Positions 1 to 11,300 of a stretch of 64,000 bases of DNA are shown here, piece by piece (within the stretch, counting starts at the first letter, position 1; each line of letters begins with the position of its first letter). Position numbers and translations under genes: made by a program. The DNA comes from Nitzschia putrida (lineage: Eukaryota > Bacillariophyta > Bacillariophyceae > Bacillariales > Bacillariaceae): NCBI GenBank assembly GCA_016586335.1, contig BLYE01000007.1, positions 62,001-126,000 on the forward strand, read 5' to 3'. The notes beneath the pieces were generated by a model, which was not told the DNA's origin, searched no databases, and saw only the letters and a list, made by a program, of their open reading frames with translations.

Positions 1-751
1 TGCCTGGGGATTGAGACATCGACTTGTGCGTGTTGTCTCGCGGATTCCGAAACCTGGGGACGACTGGGACCCATCATGGGGCGGGGAAGGAATGAAAGCC
101 CCATCAACTCCAGTAGCTCACAAGTCTTGAGCTGTTTGAACTTTCAACAACACCATGTTGGCGAGATATGAAGCTAACGGGATTGGAGTGCCCGCCTTGC
201 TCACGACCAAAAGGGGTGTTAGGCGACCGTTATTCACTGTAGGGCTCAGTATGTGATTTCGCCAATCGGGATCCACGACTCACGTTTCAACCTCGCCGGT
301 TCCTGACGAATTATTTCTTCTTGGCAAACAAAATCAGCTCATTGTTTCTCCAACACGCCTCTGCAAATGGCAATTTCTCCAGTGGAAACTAATGCATTTT
401 GTCGGGGTCAAAAGCAACAACCACAGCGTGTACGTCGGATTCTACGCGTCGTGAAACATCGAAAACGAGATTACATGAAAGCTCCACGAACTTCCTCGCC
501 ATCCATTTCGGCTCGACAGAAACGAAAACGGCGCTCGTCTCCATCTCGCCCATTTGTCCGTCTCGATCGTCCACAGACATTGCTACAAAGCTCTAGCCTT
601 TTCCCTCGATTCTCTGATGATGGCTTGTTTGCGGCGGTTCGTGACAACATTCCAGCCTCGTCAGAGTAGGATCCTGAACTGCCGACGGGAGGGGCTTTGC
701 TATATAAGAAACTAAAAACATACGAATATCCCCTCTACACTTGGTTCAAAT
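1..751. other. Left-edge intergenic sequence
   Basis: No gene can be supported here. The stretch lies downstream of the minus-strand gene ending at 752. Short overlapping reading frames exist at 367-669 (+) and 389-580 (-), but neither has a recognisable domain. A TATATAAG string occurs near 701 on the plus strand, but no gene follows it in that direction. The region could hold an exon of a gene running off the left edge. Confidence 0.5.
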
Positions 752-3700
752 TTAATCGACTTCTAACATATCTTCCATCCAGTGGTTGCTAGAATCCTCC
801 GTCATGGACGCCCGAACAGTTGCGCGCTTCCCCGGTGGCGACAACTGCCTTTGCTGGTGTCCCAGACGTGGTTCCGATCGAGTGTTACTAATTTCAGGCT
901 CGTCGTGGGTAGCCGCATTCATCCTAGCTGCTCGACGAAGTCGGGCTGCCTTGACTGATTTCAACCGGGCAACCAAAGCTTCTCGCCTTGACGATGTACC
1001 ATCGTTCGAAAGCCCCAAGCTTCCCGTAAATTTGGAAAACATTGAAGAGGGTTCCACTGGAGCAGTGGCATCAGGTTTTTTCTTGGGTCGCGGAGGACCG
1101 TAGTCATAATTCCCAGGTGTGCCACTGTTCCCAATAGTGATATCCTGTTTCGTAGGGGTCGGTTGCGGGGGGTGGGGGGCGTGAGGTACAGGAGATGGCG
1201 CTGGTGCCGAAGCAGCAGGGTTAGTTCGACCAAAAAACCCAGTTGGTGTTCCACCTGCAGTATTCGTGTTATTGGGTACTGTATTTGTATTTCCAGATTC
1301 TGCCGTCTTTGCACTATTCCTTGATGCGAGGCGCCTTTGATGTGCCCGTTTCCTACTCAACAACATTTGGTGTCGTGACGCCATGATAGCGTCGTAGTTC
1401 TTGTCAAATGGTGAAGGCATTGTTGGTAGAGGGCTCGCATCTGAGTCTGTAGCAGTCGTGACTGATGCCTGTTCTTTTCCAATAGACACAAGAGATGCAA
1501 CAATGCTTCTTGAAGCAGATCTAGACTCGGTATTCTTGGAGGTGGTATTGGAAAGCGTCTTTGACTTGACTCTCAGCTCCACCGGCACGTTGGTAGCGAC
1601 GTTCGCCCTGGGTTGTTCTGCTTGTACTCGATGTTGTTGTGAGTTCACTTGCTCAGTCACGGAAGTCTTCCTCTGGGATGCTATTGCTCGGAGGTCGGTT
1701 CCAGCTCCTTGTGTTACTTCACTAGGGGTTGGCAAGCCCCAGTCTTCCTTGTGATAGGAAGGCCAATCCACCTCCCCTGAAGACATAGGCTTTTGCTCGA
1801 CAACCAATTCACCAAACACATTCTCCGAGGAAGGCGTCCTATCAATGAATGTTTCGTCCACTTGCTTCAGATTCCACCCATCTTCCGGGTTGTACGTAAT
1901 ATTCTGACCCTCGTCTCCAGTATTGGTTTTGGGTCTGAACATACTTCTAGCTGGCTCGCCTCCTAGTGCCTCAGTAGCACTCACTACACGAGGCACCCCA
2001 CCACTGGGTACAGAGCTGGGCCTTGATTCGCGTTCCAAATATTTTGATTCTGGCTTGTCCAAACGCTCCTGTACAGAGTACAGAGGTTCCATGGGATCTT
2101 TGCTCTCTTTGCTTCCCTTGCTACGGATGGCACTAGGCAGACTTAGATTTGAAACTTCTGCGATTGAAGCATCGAGAGTGACGCCATCGGAATATTCTGT
2201 TTCCCCTGATTTTCCTCTTGAGTCGTTTCGTTTGAGATGAGGAGTAGAACCATTGGTTTCATTTATCCAATGAGCACCGGGTCCCTTCCGTGCAGATTCT
2301 GAGGCGCTTGCTTCAGCATTGGAAGGAGATTGAGAAAACGCTCGGCCTGGTTCTGGCGTTCCATGGATGGCCCGTGCTGAAACCACTCTATGTTCCGCCT
2401 GCACGTCACGATTTCTGACATCTTGGTTTGTCTTGTGGAAGAATCCAGTTGTTGTCGAGTGTCCCTGTGATTGCCTCTCAACCCACTTTGTTTTCACAGC
2501 TTGTGTGTCAACTCTAGCCACATCCGCATTCACGTCATCATCGGCCACCGAAGACAAATCATATGATGCTACTGGAGCGATGACAATTTCGCTTGTGACA
2601 CCTCCAGAGCGCTCTTCTTGTCGTGCAAGTGGAGTCGACTTGGTTGCTTGATGACGACTTGCCCAAAGATTCAACCGCTCGTGCATGGTTGGTGGTGTGC
2701 GTTTTTCCACCTTTTTCTCAACTGGTTGGGTGTGAGTACCATGAGACTTGGCAAAATTCAGCAACCGGTTTCGCATGGCTAGGAACGGAGAAGGGGCTGG
2801 TCCTCGAACCCTGCTGCTGTGGGTGCTCAATGTATCTTCTTCTTCGTTTGGTTCTGGATCCATGTCACTATCCGGTAAATTCAATGGTTTGGGTGTCCTT
2901 CGAAGCTCCTGAGCCGTTTCTGAGTTGCCTGGTGCAGGAGGTGCCTGCCAACGCGGCAACGCCGATGACTTAGTAGAAACAAGTTCCCTCTGACTCAGTT
3001 TTGGAACTGATACTTCAGCTGTTTTAGTTTGCGACGGCCAAGGCGTCAACCCCGGCGTGGTTTCATCTTCCATTGGTGAGGCATTTTCCATTGTTTCATT
3101 GGCACTTTCATCTTGGAGAGGGTCGGACTGCTGTTTTAGTTGAGCCGGCTGAGATTGAACTGTCGGAAGCAGGGGTGCTGGCCTCCATCCATAGGACGGT
3201 TTCTGTTGTCCGAACCTTTGAGTTGGAAGAGATTTGTGCCTTTGGGGAGCTGCACTCTTGGGTTGTTCAAACCTTGCTTTCAAGCTACTAACATTTGCAC
3301 CACTCTCCCGTTTCTTGGGAGGTTCGAATCTTTCCCGCAAGCTTCGTACACTACCTTCATCATCCATATTATCATAAGAACCGCCCTTAGAGCGCATCCG
3401 CTTTTCCAACTGTTCCCTGAGACTTTTGACGCTCGCTGTATCGTCGTCGTCATCGTCTGGGAACTCAAGCTCAGGGTCTCCATACAATTCCAGAAACTCA
3501 AATTTCTCTCTAAGGCTCTGAACACTGCCACCATCATCGTCAAACTCATCATCCGGGAAACTCTTGGGTACTGGCTTCGAAAATGCATTTCTTTCGAACT
3601 TGTCTCGGAGACTCTTCACACTCCTGTTGTCATCGTCATCGTCGTCTGTCCGAACTAAATCTGTCTCCACGAAACTAGGGTAGTCATCTTTTTTCTCTTC

Positions 3701-5971
3701 GTTCGCGAACCTACCAGCACAAGCGCTGTTGTTGAAAGAGCGGCTTGGTGCCACAGGCTGCGCGGGAGGTTTCCAGCGAGCGCCCACCTTAGTGGCACGG
3801 AACCTCGCAGCCCTCGACGAAGTTGTATTCAATGATTTAATCCTGTCTCTCACTGATTGCCGCCCCGTAGTTCCATTGGACGATGTTGCCTGTGCTTGAG
3901 TGTCTTGAGGGATATTTGTCTCCTTTCCGGCTCGACTTGACCATCTGCTTTGATTTGACGGGACACTGTTAGACCGGCTGGGAGTAACAACCGTTGACTT
4001 TGGCTTCAGTAACGGTTGTTGACTGGTACCTTTCTTTGCCAGAATGTGTAACAGTTCTTTCTCAAATCCACCAGTGCCGCTGTTGTTCGTTTCCACGGTT
4101 GGTGGGCGTTGTACATTGTTGATTGTTCCCATACCCCTCTGATTTGAACTCGATGCGCGAGAAACAGACCATCCATGACCAATTCTAGAGTCTTCGGCGA
4201 TTTCTTCTTGCTTTTCCATTCTGGTATGCATATCAGATTGTAGGGGAGCGCTGACAGGCCTGTACTGGTCTTCCCCATGTTCGAGATTTGGTGCCTGGCG
4301 ATCATGTGATTGTGAATGGAATTTTCGAATGGGCGATTTTGTCGTTGATGACAGGTCCAATCTGTCCAAAGAAAACAAGGGTTGGATTGGATTTTCACAA
4401 TTCCCGTGAGCTTCTAGGTTGTCACTTTCTGACAGTGTGGACGCATTCGACAGGTCCGTCGAGGAGTGTCGTCTCTGGAATACCTCATCTACATTTGGTG
4501 TTTTCCGTTGGTTGTATCGAACAAACCCTGCCACACCACTTCCGACGGCCCCTCTTCTCAATCCTTGTTCCAGCAAAACGTCAGTAGTAGATGCACTGGT
4601 CGCCGTGAGCTCCTCTGACGAAGTTTGAAGCGTTCCGGGGTCGGCTGGTTCGTCGTCGTCTTGTCCTGGCATGAAGTACCGAACTGTGGGAGCCGAGTTA
4701 GGTGGCGGTGGAGGTTCATTCTTTTGCAACCCTCGAAGATTAGCAGCATGTCTTCGAACACCAAGCCGAGCCGTAGCATTTCGCCCACCGAATTGGGCCA
4801 CCGGGGCATTTTTAGGGGCACCCGTTTCAGCTCTCAAGGAGGATTGACCAGTGTTTCCTGTTTCCAGCGAGCTCTGTTCAATTGGATAAAAGTCATGAAA
4901 ATCGTTTGCTTTCTGTTGTTCCACATGCTGTTCCAGTCTGGAAGAAGAACCTGTACCATGACTCTGAAGAAATGTTTCCATTCGAGAATCTGTCGCTTGC
5001 GATGCTGACATGGATGACGAGCCCACATCTAAAAGTGAACGAAGAGGGATCTTATCTTGACTAGGTGTTGTGGACTCTTCGTTCGTCGATGTTTCATCAA
5101 TGAGACTTTGCATGAGATTGGCGGTGGTTCGCTGGACATTGGGAGGACCTACGGGCGTTGGAGTAAATGGAAATCGCATCATGACATCTTCGGTACGGTT
5201 AGTCATGATTTCCGTAGGTGCACCCGCATCGGAAAGAACCACTTCTTCGTCCGCATATCGGCTTTGCCATCGTTCTTGTGCTGAAAGGACCTGTCGTCCA
5301 GGGGACCTCGAATCTCTTGTTTGCAAAGCACTCGTTCGCTTCATTTGGTAAGGAGCGGCAGGCCCATCGACTGAATTTGAAGTTACTCTAGTTGGTGTGG
5401 TACGAGGAAACAATCCTGGACTTTTCGGTGAATGTCGACCACCCCATTGTCCTCGTGTTTGGTGAATGGCTGATGGAGACGGAGCTGAATGTGGTGGTGT
5501 ACGTGCCATCGACATGGACAGGGACTCGGAAGCAATCATGGATTCCTCCATATCAACCGAAAGATGTGCTGGCTTGCTACGTCGATGCGAGGACCCTGAA
5601 TCAATGGAACTGCATTCATCTTCAATCCCCAACCCTCCTTTTGGCATGGTGCTCTGTGTACCAATTGCCGATTGGCCTCTTCGAGGTCTACTCCAACTAC
5701 GATTTGTTCCTCGAGAGGCCCCCTCTGATCTGGACCGAGTCTCCATGGTAGTCCAGGACGCCGACGCTTCTATCGGAGCTGTTGGCTCTGTCATCCCACA
5801 CGAAGAATCGTTGAGGTTCTTCCCCATACTTCTGGATTTCCTTTCGTGCACCGACATTCGAGGCCCCGAAGACATGGATAATGCAGAAACATCATTTCCA
5901 CCGCAAGAAATCGAATCCAAATATCGACTTGCTATTGTGCCCCGTTTTGGGGTCCCCATTGAGATATTCAT
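752..5971 (-). CDS. Large low-complexity protein with five SLRxxFE repeats
   Basis: This is one uninterrupted 1739-codon frame starting at an ATG at 5971. I do not recognise a family. The protein is hydrophilic, rich in Ser, Arg, Pro and Thr, and has no membrane segment or signal peptide. Around residues 775-905 a motif recurs five times: RSVKSLRDKFE, GSVQSLREKFE, ASVKSLREQLE, GSVRSLRERFE and NVSSLKARFE. The first four are each preceded by an acidic run such as DDDDDD or DDDEG. A proline run (PPPPP) lies near residue 420. The C-terminal third has several basic clusters (MASRHQMLLSRKRAHQRRL, LVARLKSVKAARLRRAARM). Such composition fits a disordered scaffold or cytoskeletal adaptor, but that is inference. 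The length of the open frame makes a real gene very likely. Confidence 0.8.
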   Translation of the reverse strand: MNISMGTPKRGTIASRYLDSISCGGNDVSALSMSSGPRMSVHERKSRSMGKNLNDSSCGMTEPTAPIEASASWTTMETRSRSEGASRGTNRSWSRPRRGQSAIGTQSTMPKGGLGIEDECSSIDSGSSHRRSKPAHLSVDMEESMIASESLSMSMARTPPHSAPSPSAIHQTRGQWGGRHSPKSPGLFPRTTPTRVTSNSVDGPAAPYQMKRTSALQTRDSRSPGRQVLSAQERWQSRYADEEVVLSDAGAPTEIMTNRTEDVMMRFPFTPTPVGPPNVQRTTANLMQSLIDETSTNEESTTPSQDKIPLRSLLDVGSSSMSASQATDSRMETFLQSHGTGSSSRLEQHVEQQKANDFHDFYPIEQSSLETGNTGQSSLRAETGAPKNAPVAQFGGRNATARLGVRRHAANLRGLQKNEPPPPPNSAPTVRYFMPGQDDDEPADPGTLQTSSEELTATSASTTDVLLEQGLRRGAVGSGVAGFVRYNQRKTPNVDEVFQRRHSSTDLSNASTLSESDNLEAHGNCENPIQPLFSLDRLDLSSTTKSPIRKFHSQSHDRQAPNLEHGEDQYRPVSAPLQSDMHTRMEKQEEIAEDSRIGHGWSVSRASSSNQRGMGTINNVQRPPTVETNNSGTGGFEKELLHILAKKGTSQQPLLKPKSTVVTPSRSNSVPSNQSRWSSRAGKETNIPQDTQAQATSSNGTTGRQSVRDRIKSLNTTSSRAARFRATKVGARWKPPAQPVAPSRSFNNSACAGRFANEEKKDDYPSFVETDLVRTDDDDDDNRSVKSLRDKFERNAFSKPVPKSFPDDEFDDDGGSVQSLREKFEFLELYGDPELEFPDDDDDDTASVKSLREQLEKRMRSKGGSYDNMDDEGSVRSLRERFEPPKKRESGANVSSLKARFEQPKSAAPQRHKSLPTQRFGQQKPSYGWRPAPLLPTVQSQPAQLKQQSDPLQDESANETMENASPMEDETTPGLTPWPSQTKTAEVSVPKLSQRELVSTKSSALPRWQAPPAPGNSETAQELRRTPKPLNLPDSDMDPEPNEEEDTLSTHSSRVRGPAPSPFLAMRNRLLNFAKSHGTHTQPVEKKVEKRTPPTMHERLNLWASRHQATKSTPLARQEERSGGVTSEIVIAPVASYDLSSVADDDVNADVARVDTQAVKTKWVERQSQGHSTTTGFFHKTNQDVRNRDVQAEHRVVSARAIHGTPEPGRAFSQSPSNAEASASESARKGPGAHWINETNGSTPHLKRNDSRGKSGETEYSDGVTLDASIAEVSNLSLPSAIRSKGSKESKDPMEPLYSVQERLDKPESKYLERESRPSSVPSGGVPRVVSATEALGGEPARSMFRPKTNTGDEGQNITYNPEDGWNLKQVDETFIDRTPSSENVFGELVVEQKPMSSGEVDWPSYHKEDWGLPTPSEVTQGAGTDLRAIASQRKTSVTEQVNSQQHRVQAEQPRANVATNVPVELRVKSKTLSNTTSKNTESRSASRSIVASLVSIGKEQASVTTATDSDASPLPTMPSPFDKNYDAIMASRHQMLLSRKRAHQRRLASRNSAKTAESGNTNTVPNNTNTAGGTPTGFFGRTNPAASAPAPSPVPHAPHPPQPTPTKQDITIGNSGTPGNYDYGPPRPKKKPDATAPVEPSSMFSKFTGSLGLSNDGTSSRREALVARLKSVKAARLRRAARMNAATHDEPEISNTRSEPRLGHQQRQLSPPGKRATVRASMTEDSSNHWMEDMLEVD

Positions 5972-6639
5972 CTATTCTAGTTGTTGCTTGCAGAATTGTT
6001 TTGGACGACTCCTCGTCGTTGTTGGTTGGTTGGCAATCGAATGGGGGAGGGTGTGAGTTGGAGAGCCCCTTTCGCGTTCCTCTATTGGTGTAGTAGCCAA
6101 AACAACTGGGTCTCCAGCTTAGGTACAGAACGAGAAAGGTACGGAAACACATGTAAATGGGTGCGCGTTGGTCAAGCCCTACGCCAATAGTAGTACTACG
6201 TTGACGAGTGACCTTCCTTGCCAACGGACGGCTCTCTAGGTAACCATAATACTCTAGAAACATATTTATGCATATTTGTATAAAGGTATAAACATGCCAA
6301 GGTTGGTCGTAGGCTTACGAGGGTTGGAAGACCGGTTCGACTCATTGGATCGTGATTCGATCGGTATCAATGATATTATGATGATGTGAGGCTACGTAGT
6401 AGCACTTTCCGTTCCAACAGGGTATACTAATAATAAGCTTGTGGTAGAACATGTTTACAAGGTATATATTCAAAGGATTCTAACATTTGTACTGCTGTAG
6501 TAAAGCTCAATGGGTCCAAGCAACTTGGATCATCACCCGGTGACAGTACTCTCCAAACAATGTTGTTGTACAATACTCGTCACATCATATTTCCATGCAA
6601 TCCCCAGCAAAGCTTCCCCAAGCGCGGATTCCAGTGTCC
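5972..6639. other. Intergenic, upstream of the 752-5971 gene
   Basis: Both flanking genes are on the minus strand, so this holds the promoter of the long repeat protein and the 3' end of the next gene. I see no RNA gene, clear repeat or supported reading frame. Confidence 0.5.
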
Positions 6640-7947
6640 TTAAAAGTCCGTACTATTAAAGTCTGTGATATTGGCAATCGAAGGCATCATGGATGGCATA
6701 AAGGTGGGGGCCATGGTTGGTGCCATGGACGAAGTGGGTGACATGGTGGGTGCGTCTGTTTCCCCATTGATGGCCTTGATCAATGCATCTGTATCCAAAT
6801 CCTTGGCAAGCACAAATATCAAGGCAGCGAAAACAATGCATGTGACAGTGCAACAGGTAGCCCAGGTGCAGCCAGTGCAACCGCAACAGTTGGCCGGTCG
6901 ATCTTGATATTGATATTGTACCACCGGTGCATTTTGATTGGAAGAGTATTGATTGGGTTCGTTTCCATCTTCATCAATTTCCACCAAGACTGCATCCAGA
7001 ACTTGAGGAAGTCCAGTATAATCTACTACTGTTGGAGTATTCGTGGCAGTGGGAGGTAGAGACGAAGTTCTGGTCGCAGGAACCATGGGAACTTGACTTT
7101 CCACATCATAATCATCTGCCTGTGAACCCATTCCTGGAATCTTTTGTGCTCCTGGTTTGACATCATCGTCCGTGGGAGGAGGAATATCTGCCGGGGGTTG
7201 TGTGGTTGACGAACGTGCACTACTGCTAGCCACCGACAAGTCGGATTTTCGCATTTCCCTGGTACGTAATTCCCCGCGGTGCGAGCCTCGGACTTTGGCG
7301 TTGGCCAAACTGGAAGTGGTTTGGGAAGAAGCACTTCCGGCACTGGATCGTCTGGCTGCCGCAGCAGGAGGTGGTTCTACCGATCCCTGACGTTGAGCCA
7401 CCGATGGTGGTGGTGGATGGGAAACCGAAGCGGCAGCTGCACCTGTCGTTGTCACTCGTCCCCTCGATTTGGCAACGGCATCCTGCGTCACTCGATCGGA
7501 CGAATAACTCGCCGGCCTTTGTTTGGTATGAATGGACGACATGGAGGATGGAGCGACGGGTGGCTCTTCTGGATCATCTTCGGACGGAGTCACTGCGTAG
7601 GCTCCAGGTTTTATGTTGTCATCGGATTCTGCTTGATCTTCATGTGCTCGTCGCATCGCCCGAGTTTCACGATGCTTGGCTCGAACCATTTCATCATCGC
7701 TATGGGTAGCAATGGTAGCAGCATCTGCGTGTGATAACTCATCCGATGCTGGCACACTGGCCTTGGCCACTGGAGGTGCATCGGACTCGGCTTCCACAGT
7801 GACTACTGAAGTAGGATATTCCTCAGGAGGCAACTTTCTGTCCGAATCTTCTACTGCGTTGTCCGTAGTAGTAGAGTCTTCTGGTTGCTCTCCTTGATTA
7901 TTTTGAACTGGAGTAACTTGATTGTCTTCTGGGCTGTTGTTGTCCAT
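6640..7947 (-). CDS. Single-pass membrane protein with PT-rich exoplasmic tail
   Basis: The protein is 435 aa from the ATG at 7947; the frame extends 11 codons further but only to a GTG. Residues 1 to about 350 are hydrophilic, acidic and Ser/Ala-rich, and look disordered. A cysteine-rich patch, NCCGCTGCTWATCCTVTC, runs straight into one hydrophobic helix (IVFAALIFVLA) near residue 375. The tail after the helix is short and PT-rich (APTMSPTSSMAPTMAPTF) and ends with likely N-glycosylation sites (NIT, NST). There is no N-terminal signal peptide, so a type II orientation (long cytosolic N-terminus, short exoplasmic tail) is inferred. The juxtamembrane cysteines could be palmitoylated. The architecture resembles the genes at 26.6 and 28.3 kb. 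No function is assigned. Confidence 0.75.
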   Translation of the reverse strand: MDNNSPEDNQVTPVQNNQGEQPEDSTTTDNAVEDSDRKLPPEEYPTSVVTVEAESDAPPVAKASVPASDELSHADAATIATHSDDEMVRAKHRETRAMRRAHEDQAESDDNIKPGAYAVTPSEDDPEEPPVAPSSMSSIHTKQRPASYSSDRVTQDAVAKSRGRVTTTGAAAASVSHPPPPSVAQRQGSVEPPPAAAARRSSAGSASSQTTSSLANAKVRGSHRGELRTREMRKSDLSVASSSARSSTTQPPADIPPPTDDDVKPGAQKIPGMGSQADDYDVESQVPMVPATRTSSLPPTATNTPTVVDYTGLPQVLDAVLVEIDEDGNEPNQYSSNQNAPVVQYQYQDRPANCCGCTGCTWATCCTVTCIVFAALIFVLAKDLDTDALIKAINGETDAPTMSPTSSMAPTMAPTFMPSMMPSIANITDFNSTDF

Positions 7948-8383
7948 GATGATGATGGTGGTGGTGGCATCCAATTCCACGAATTTGATTTGTTGCAGCT
8001 TTTTTACGCCAAGTGGGTCTTGGTCAAATCAAATGAAGTGATCTAACGCCGCACTTGGCTTGGCGGCCCGATGAAAGATGACCCTGAATCCCGTTCTTCC
8101 TACGGGATCTTCGTGGAATTCTTACCATAGTCGTACTTCACTCATGGATGAACCTCGTTGTCTTCTACGAATCGCACAACCGGTACTCAACCTACAGGCT
8201 CTATGAAGCAGAAAAATGAGGCATGTACAATCCATGTGATGGCGGTTTGGCTACTTTGGATCCAACGACGCAACCAGCCAACACGACAAGCGACAGACAA
8301 TACAACAATGGAAAATGCACACGATCCAGTAGGTGAAGGTAATGCTTCTGCGGTAGCTAGACGTCGTATCTTTTTACAAGTTT
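7948..8383. other. Intergenic, upstream of the PT-tail membrane protein
   Basis: The stretch lies between two minus-strand genes and presumably contains the promoter of the 6640-7947 gene and the 3' end of the channel gene. No supported coding or RNA feature was seen. Confidence 0.5.
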
Positions 8384-11300
8384 CTATTTGGGTGCCCTAG
8401 GAGGGAACTGGGCCTCGAGAGACTGGAACAATGAGCCGGAAATGGAGTCTTCCGCGGCATAGGATCGTGCACTCACATTGGAAACTCCGCGGTCCAACAG
8501 TGGATGAGCGAGTTCTGGAAGAAACAGACCTTGTTGTCCTTGTGGACTTTGGATACTCAATGCGTTTTGGAAGTTGATGGGTTGAGCTGGCTGTTCGTAG
8601 ACAATGTCCAGTTTCTTGGCCAACTCCACTGCAAACCGCATGAGGTCCGATTGAGACATTCGAATCTGTCCCCATTGAGCCCAACTCTCACGATGGTTCA
8701 TCGCCACCACGTATTCAATGTATCCAAGGGTAGCATTCACCTCGGAGGCACGAAAGACTTTCATTCCAAGCCATTCGCGAGGGCGATTGCGGATGAATCG
8801 CTCCATGGCGTCTTGGAAAATTGCTATTTTTTCGTTCGAAACGTTGATGGGGAACTTCATTTTATGAGCCACGGCAGCATTGGTGGATTTCGTCGAATTT
8901 ATGATTCGGGATTCGGCCAAGGCTCCGTTTGATAGCGAGGCTCTTTCGTTCGTGAAACTGAAGCGCTGTCGTTCGAACCAAACCAAGCAAGTGGTGAGAC
9001 GAACCGCCAGGGCCACTCGAGATATTTCCGCGAACAAAGACGTACCACTTGTGTCGCGAACAGAGTAATGTCCTCCACAATCCAAAAAGGACTACCTGTT
9101 ACTACGGTTTCCTCTGTCGGAGTGCTGACATGAATGCAGTCACCAATGGAATAGGGACAACGGATCAAGATGAAGATCAGCCCTTGGAAATAGGACGAAC
9201 TTGCGCTACCGATCACTGCGAATGGCAAACAAGTAGTGGAGTCACGAGGGGTTAGACACGTACTCACAATGACAATTGGAGAGAAGCAAACTCTGTCTTG
9301 TACGTACTGAATGATACGGAAACCACTATTCCTGACACCGACACAAAGAGAGCCAAGGGATCAATTCCAAACACATAGAGAGAGACAACAAACACTGCTG
9401 CATAAAATCCAATGTTGAAGACAGATTCGAATTGACCGTCGACTCTCGTACTGTTGCTCACGGAAGCTCGCAAGAGGCGGATCTCCTTGTAGACATTGTC
9501 CACGGAACGAACAAATTGAACCACGGATAGGGAGCCATCACGGTCCGGACGGAAAAGCTTGATGAGTTCCATCAGTTTCTCGTGATCCAGAGTTCCATCC
9601 GATTTAGCACCAAGAAGTGCGAGAACTTCAAAGTCCAGAGTTTCATCTGATTCTGAAAGCAACATCAGTCGGCGGAACACTACTTGGGCGTTGGTGATAC
9701 AATCTTCCCGGTTTCCAGCAGCTCCGAAACTAGCCGAAAACGGAAAGTCGGTACGCAAACTTCGGACAGCGCGGCGAAAGTGCATCAACGAGGAAATAGA
9801 GATGGCTTCATTGGCATGTGAGATCTCCGTTGGTTCCTCCCATGCACCTAGCAGGGTGACAATGCGGTTCTTTTGAGCTTGCGAAAGCTTGCCAGTGAGA
9901 GGATTGCGATCTTCTGGGTCCAAGATTATGTTATTGGCCCCACCAACAGTGCCGGACTTGTGCGACACGGTTTCATCGGCATGAGGTTCGCTCCGTTCCT
10001 CATCAGCGAAATCCACCATATCCCCGATTGACTGTTGTGACAGTGCAGCAAATACAGTGCCACCGCGAGCTCTCAAATGGTTCCTTCCTTGATTAGAGAT
10101 TACCTGGCGACTGAGAGTGGCAACCTGAGTGATCAGCAAGATCTTCTTCATCACCACCGCCAACTTGTCGGAATATTGATAGTAGGTCTGCTTTCCCAAA
10201 AATATTCCCATCCAGAACCGCTTGATTGCCACGGCCACAGGAATACCGGATGCCAAAGCAAGGACTCGTCGGTTCCATTCGGAATCTGCAAGATTGCCGT
10301 CTGGGTTGCTTTCATTGAACAGACCAATGGAATTTTGAAAATACAACCAGTGTGCGAAGAAAGGATGCTTCCCTGAAATCAGCGCCCAATCATACACCGA
10401 CCATGCAAACAACACGAAGGGCCATCCTCTAGCTTGCATCACAAACAGTGGTATACGGGCTCCAAACCGGAACAAGTATCCACGGTCAATGGCGAGGTAG
10501 TCAATCAACATCAGTTGGGTACCCAAAGCCATCAAGAGAGTTGTCATTTGACGGACACCAAAGAACAATAGATAGTACGAAATGGACGTCATGGCAGGGT
10601 CAATTTCACTTCCGTTCGTGTTACGGAGAGTGCCGTCTTCATCCTGTCCTGCGTAGCGACCCGTGGGCGGGTTACCAGTGAAGTAGAACAGGATGGCTGC
10701 AGCGCCCAAAGAAGGAATCCCAATATAGACGATGATAAGTTGAAGAATCATGTAGATTCGAGATTTCTGAGGGAGAATGAAACTCTTGATGCCGCCCACA
10801 AACGCCCATTCATCGAACATGAGAGAAGTTACCTTCTTGGACCAAGGAGTAGCTGGGGGCGGGGATTCCGTTCTACCATTCGTATCTTCAGTACTTTTGT
10901 CCTCATCTTTCTTTTTGGAAGGATCCGAAGCAAGAGAAATGTTGCCCATTTCCTCGTCGTTTCCCCCTTCGTCGTTAACCTCGTCAAAGGCATCCTCAGG
11001 AATATTGACAGCAGAACTAGCTCGACGGCGTCGCATGGTTTGCCCCCTGACTAATTTCCTCTCTGGGACCTGTGAATCGAAAAGTCTTTCAGCATTTTGC
11101 GCAAAAGCGTCAAATGATGTTACAGGAACTTCTTCTTCCTCCTCGGCGACTGGTTCAATTCCTGTTTCCAGTGTGTTACTACGGGATCTTGGGACAAAAG
11201 TGTCCGGATCGTCAAATGGTTCCAGGAAAGAAAACTGATTTTCAGCATGAAGCGTTTCAATGGCAATGGTGAGCCCAGCCAATTGTTGGTCCATTGTAGG

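Noticed and set aside
389..580. 63-codon minus-strand frame at the left edge
   Set aside because: Short, no domain, overlapped by two plus-strand frames; at best an exon of a gene outside the window.
5466..6056. 196-codon frame opposite the start of the long repeat protein
   Set aside because: Antisense shadow with no domain; extends past the ATG of the real gene by chance.
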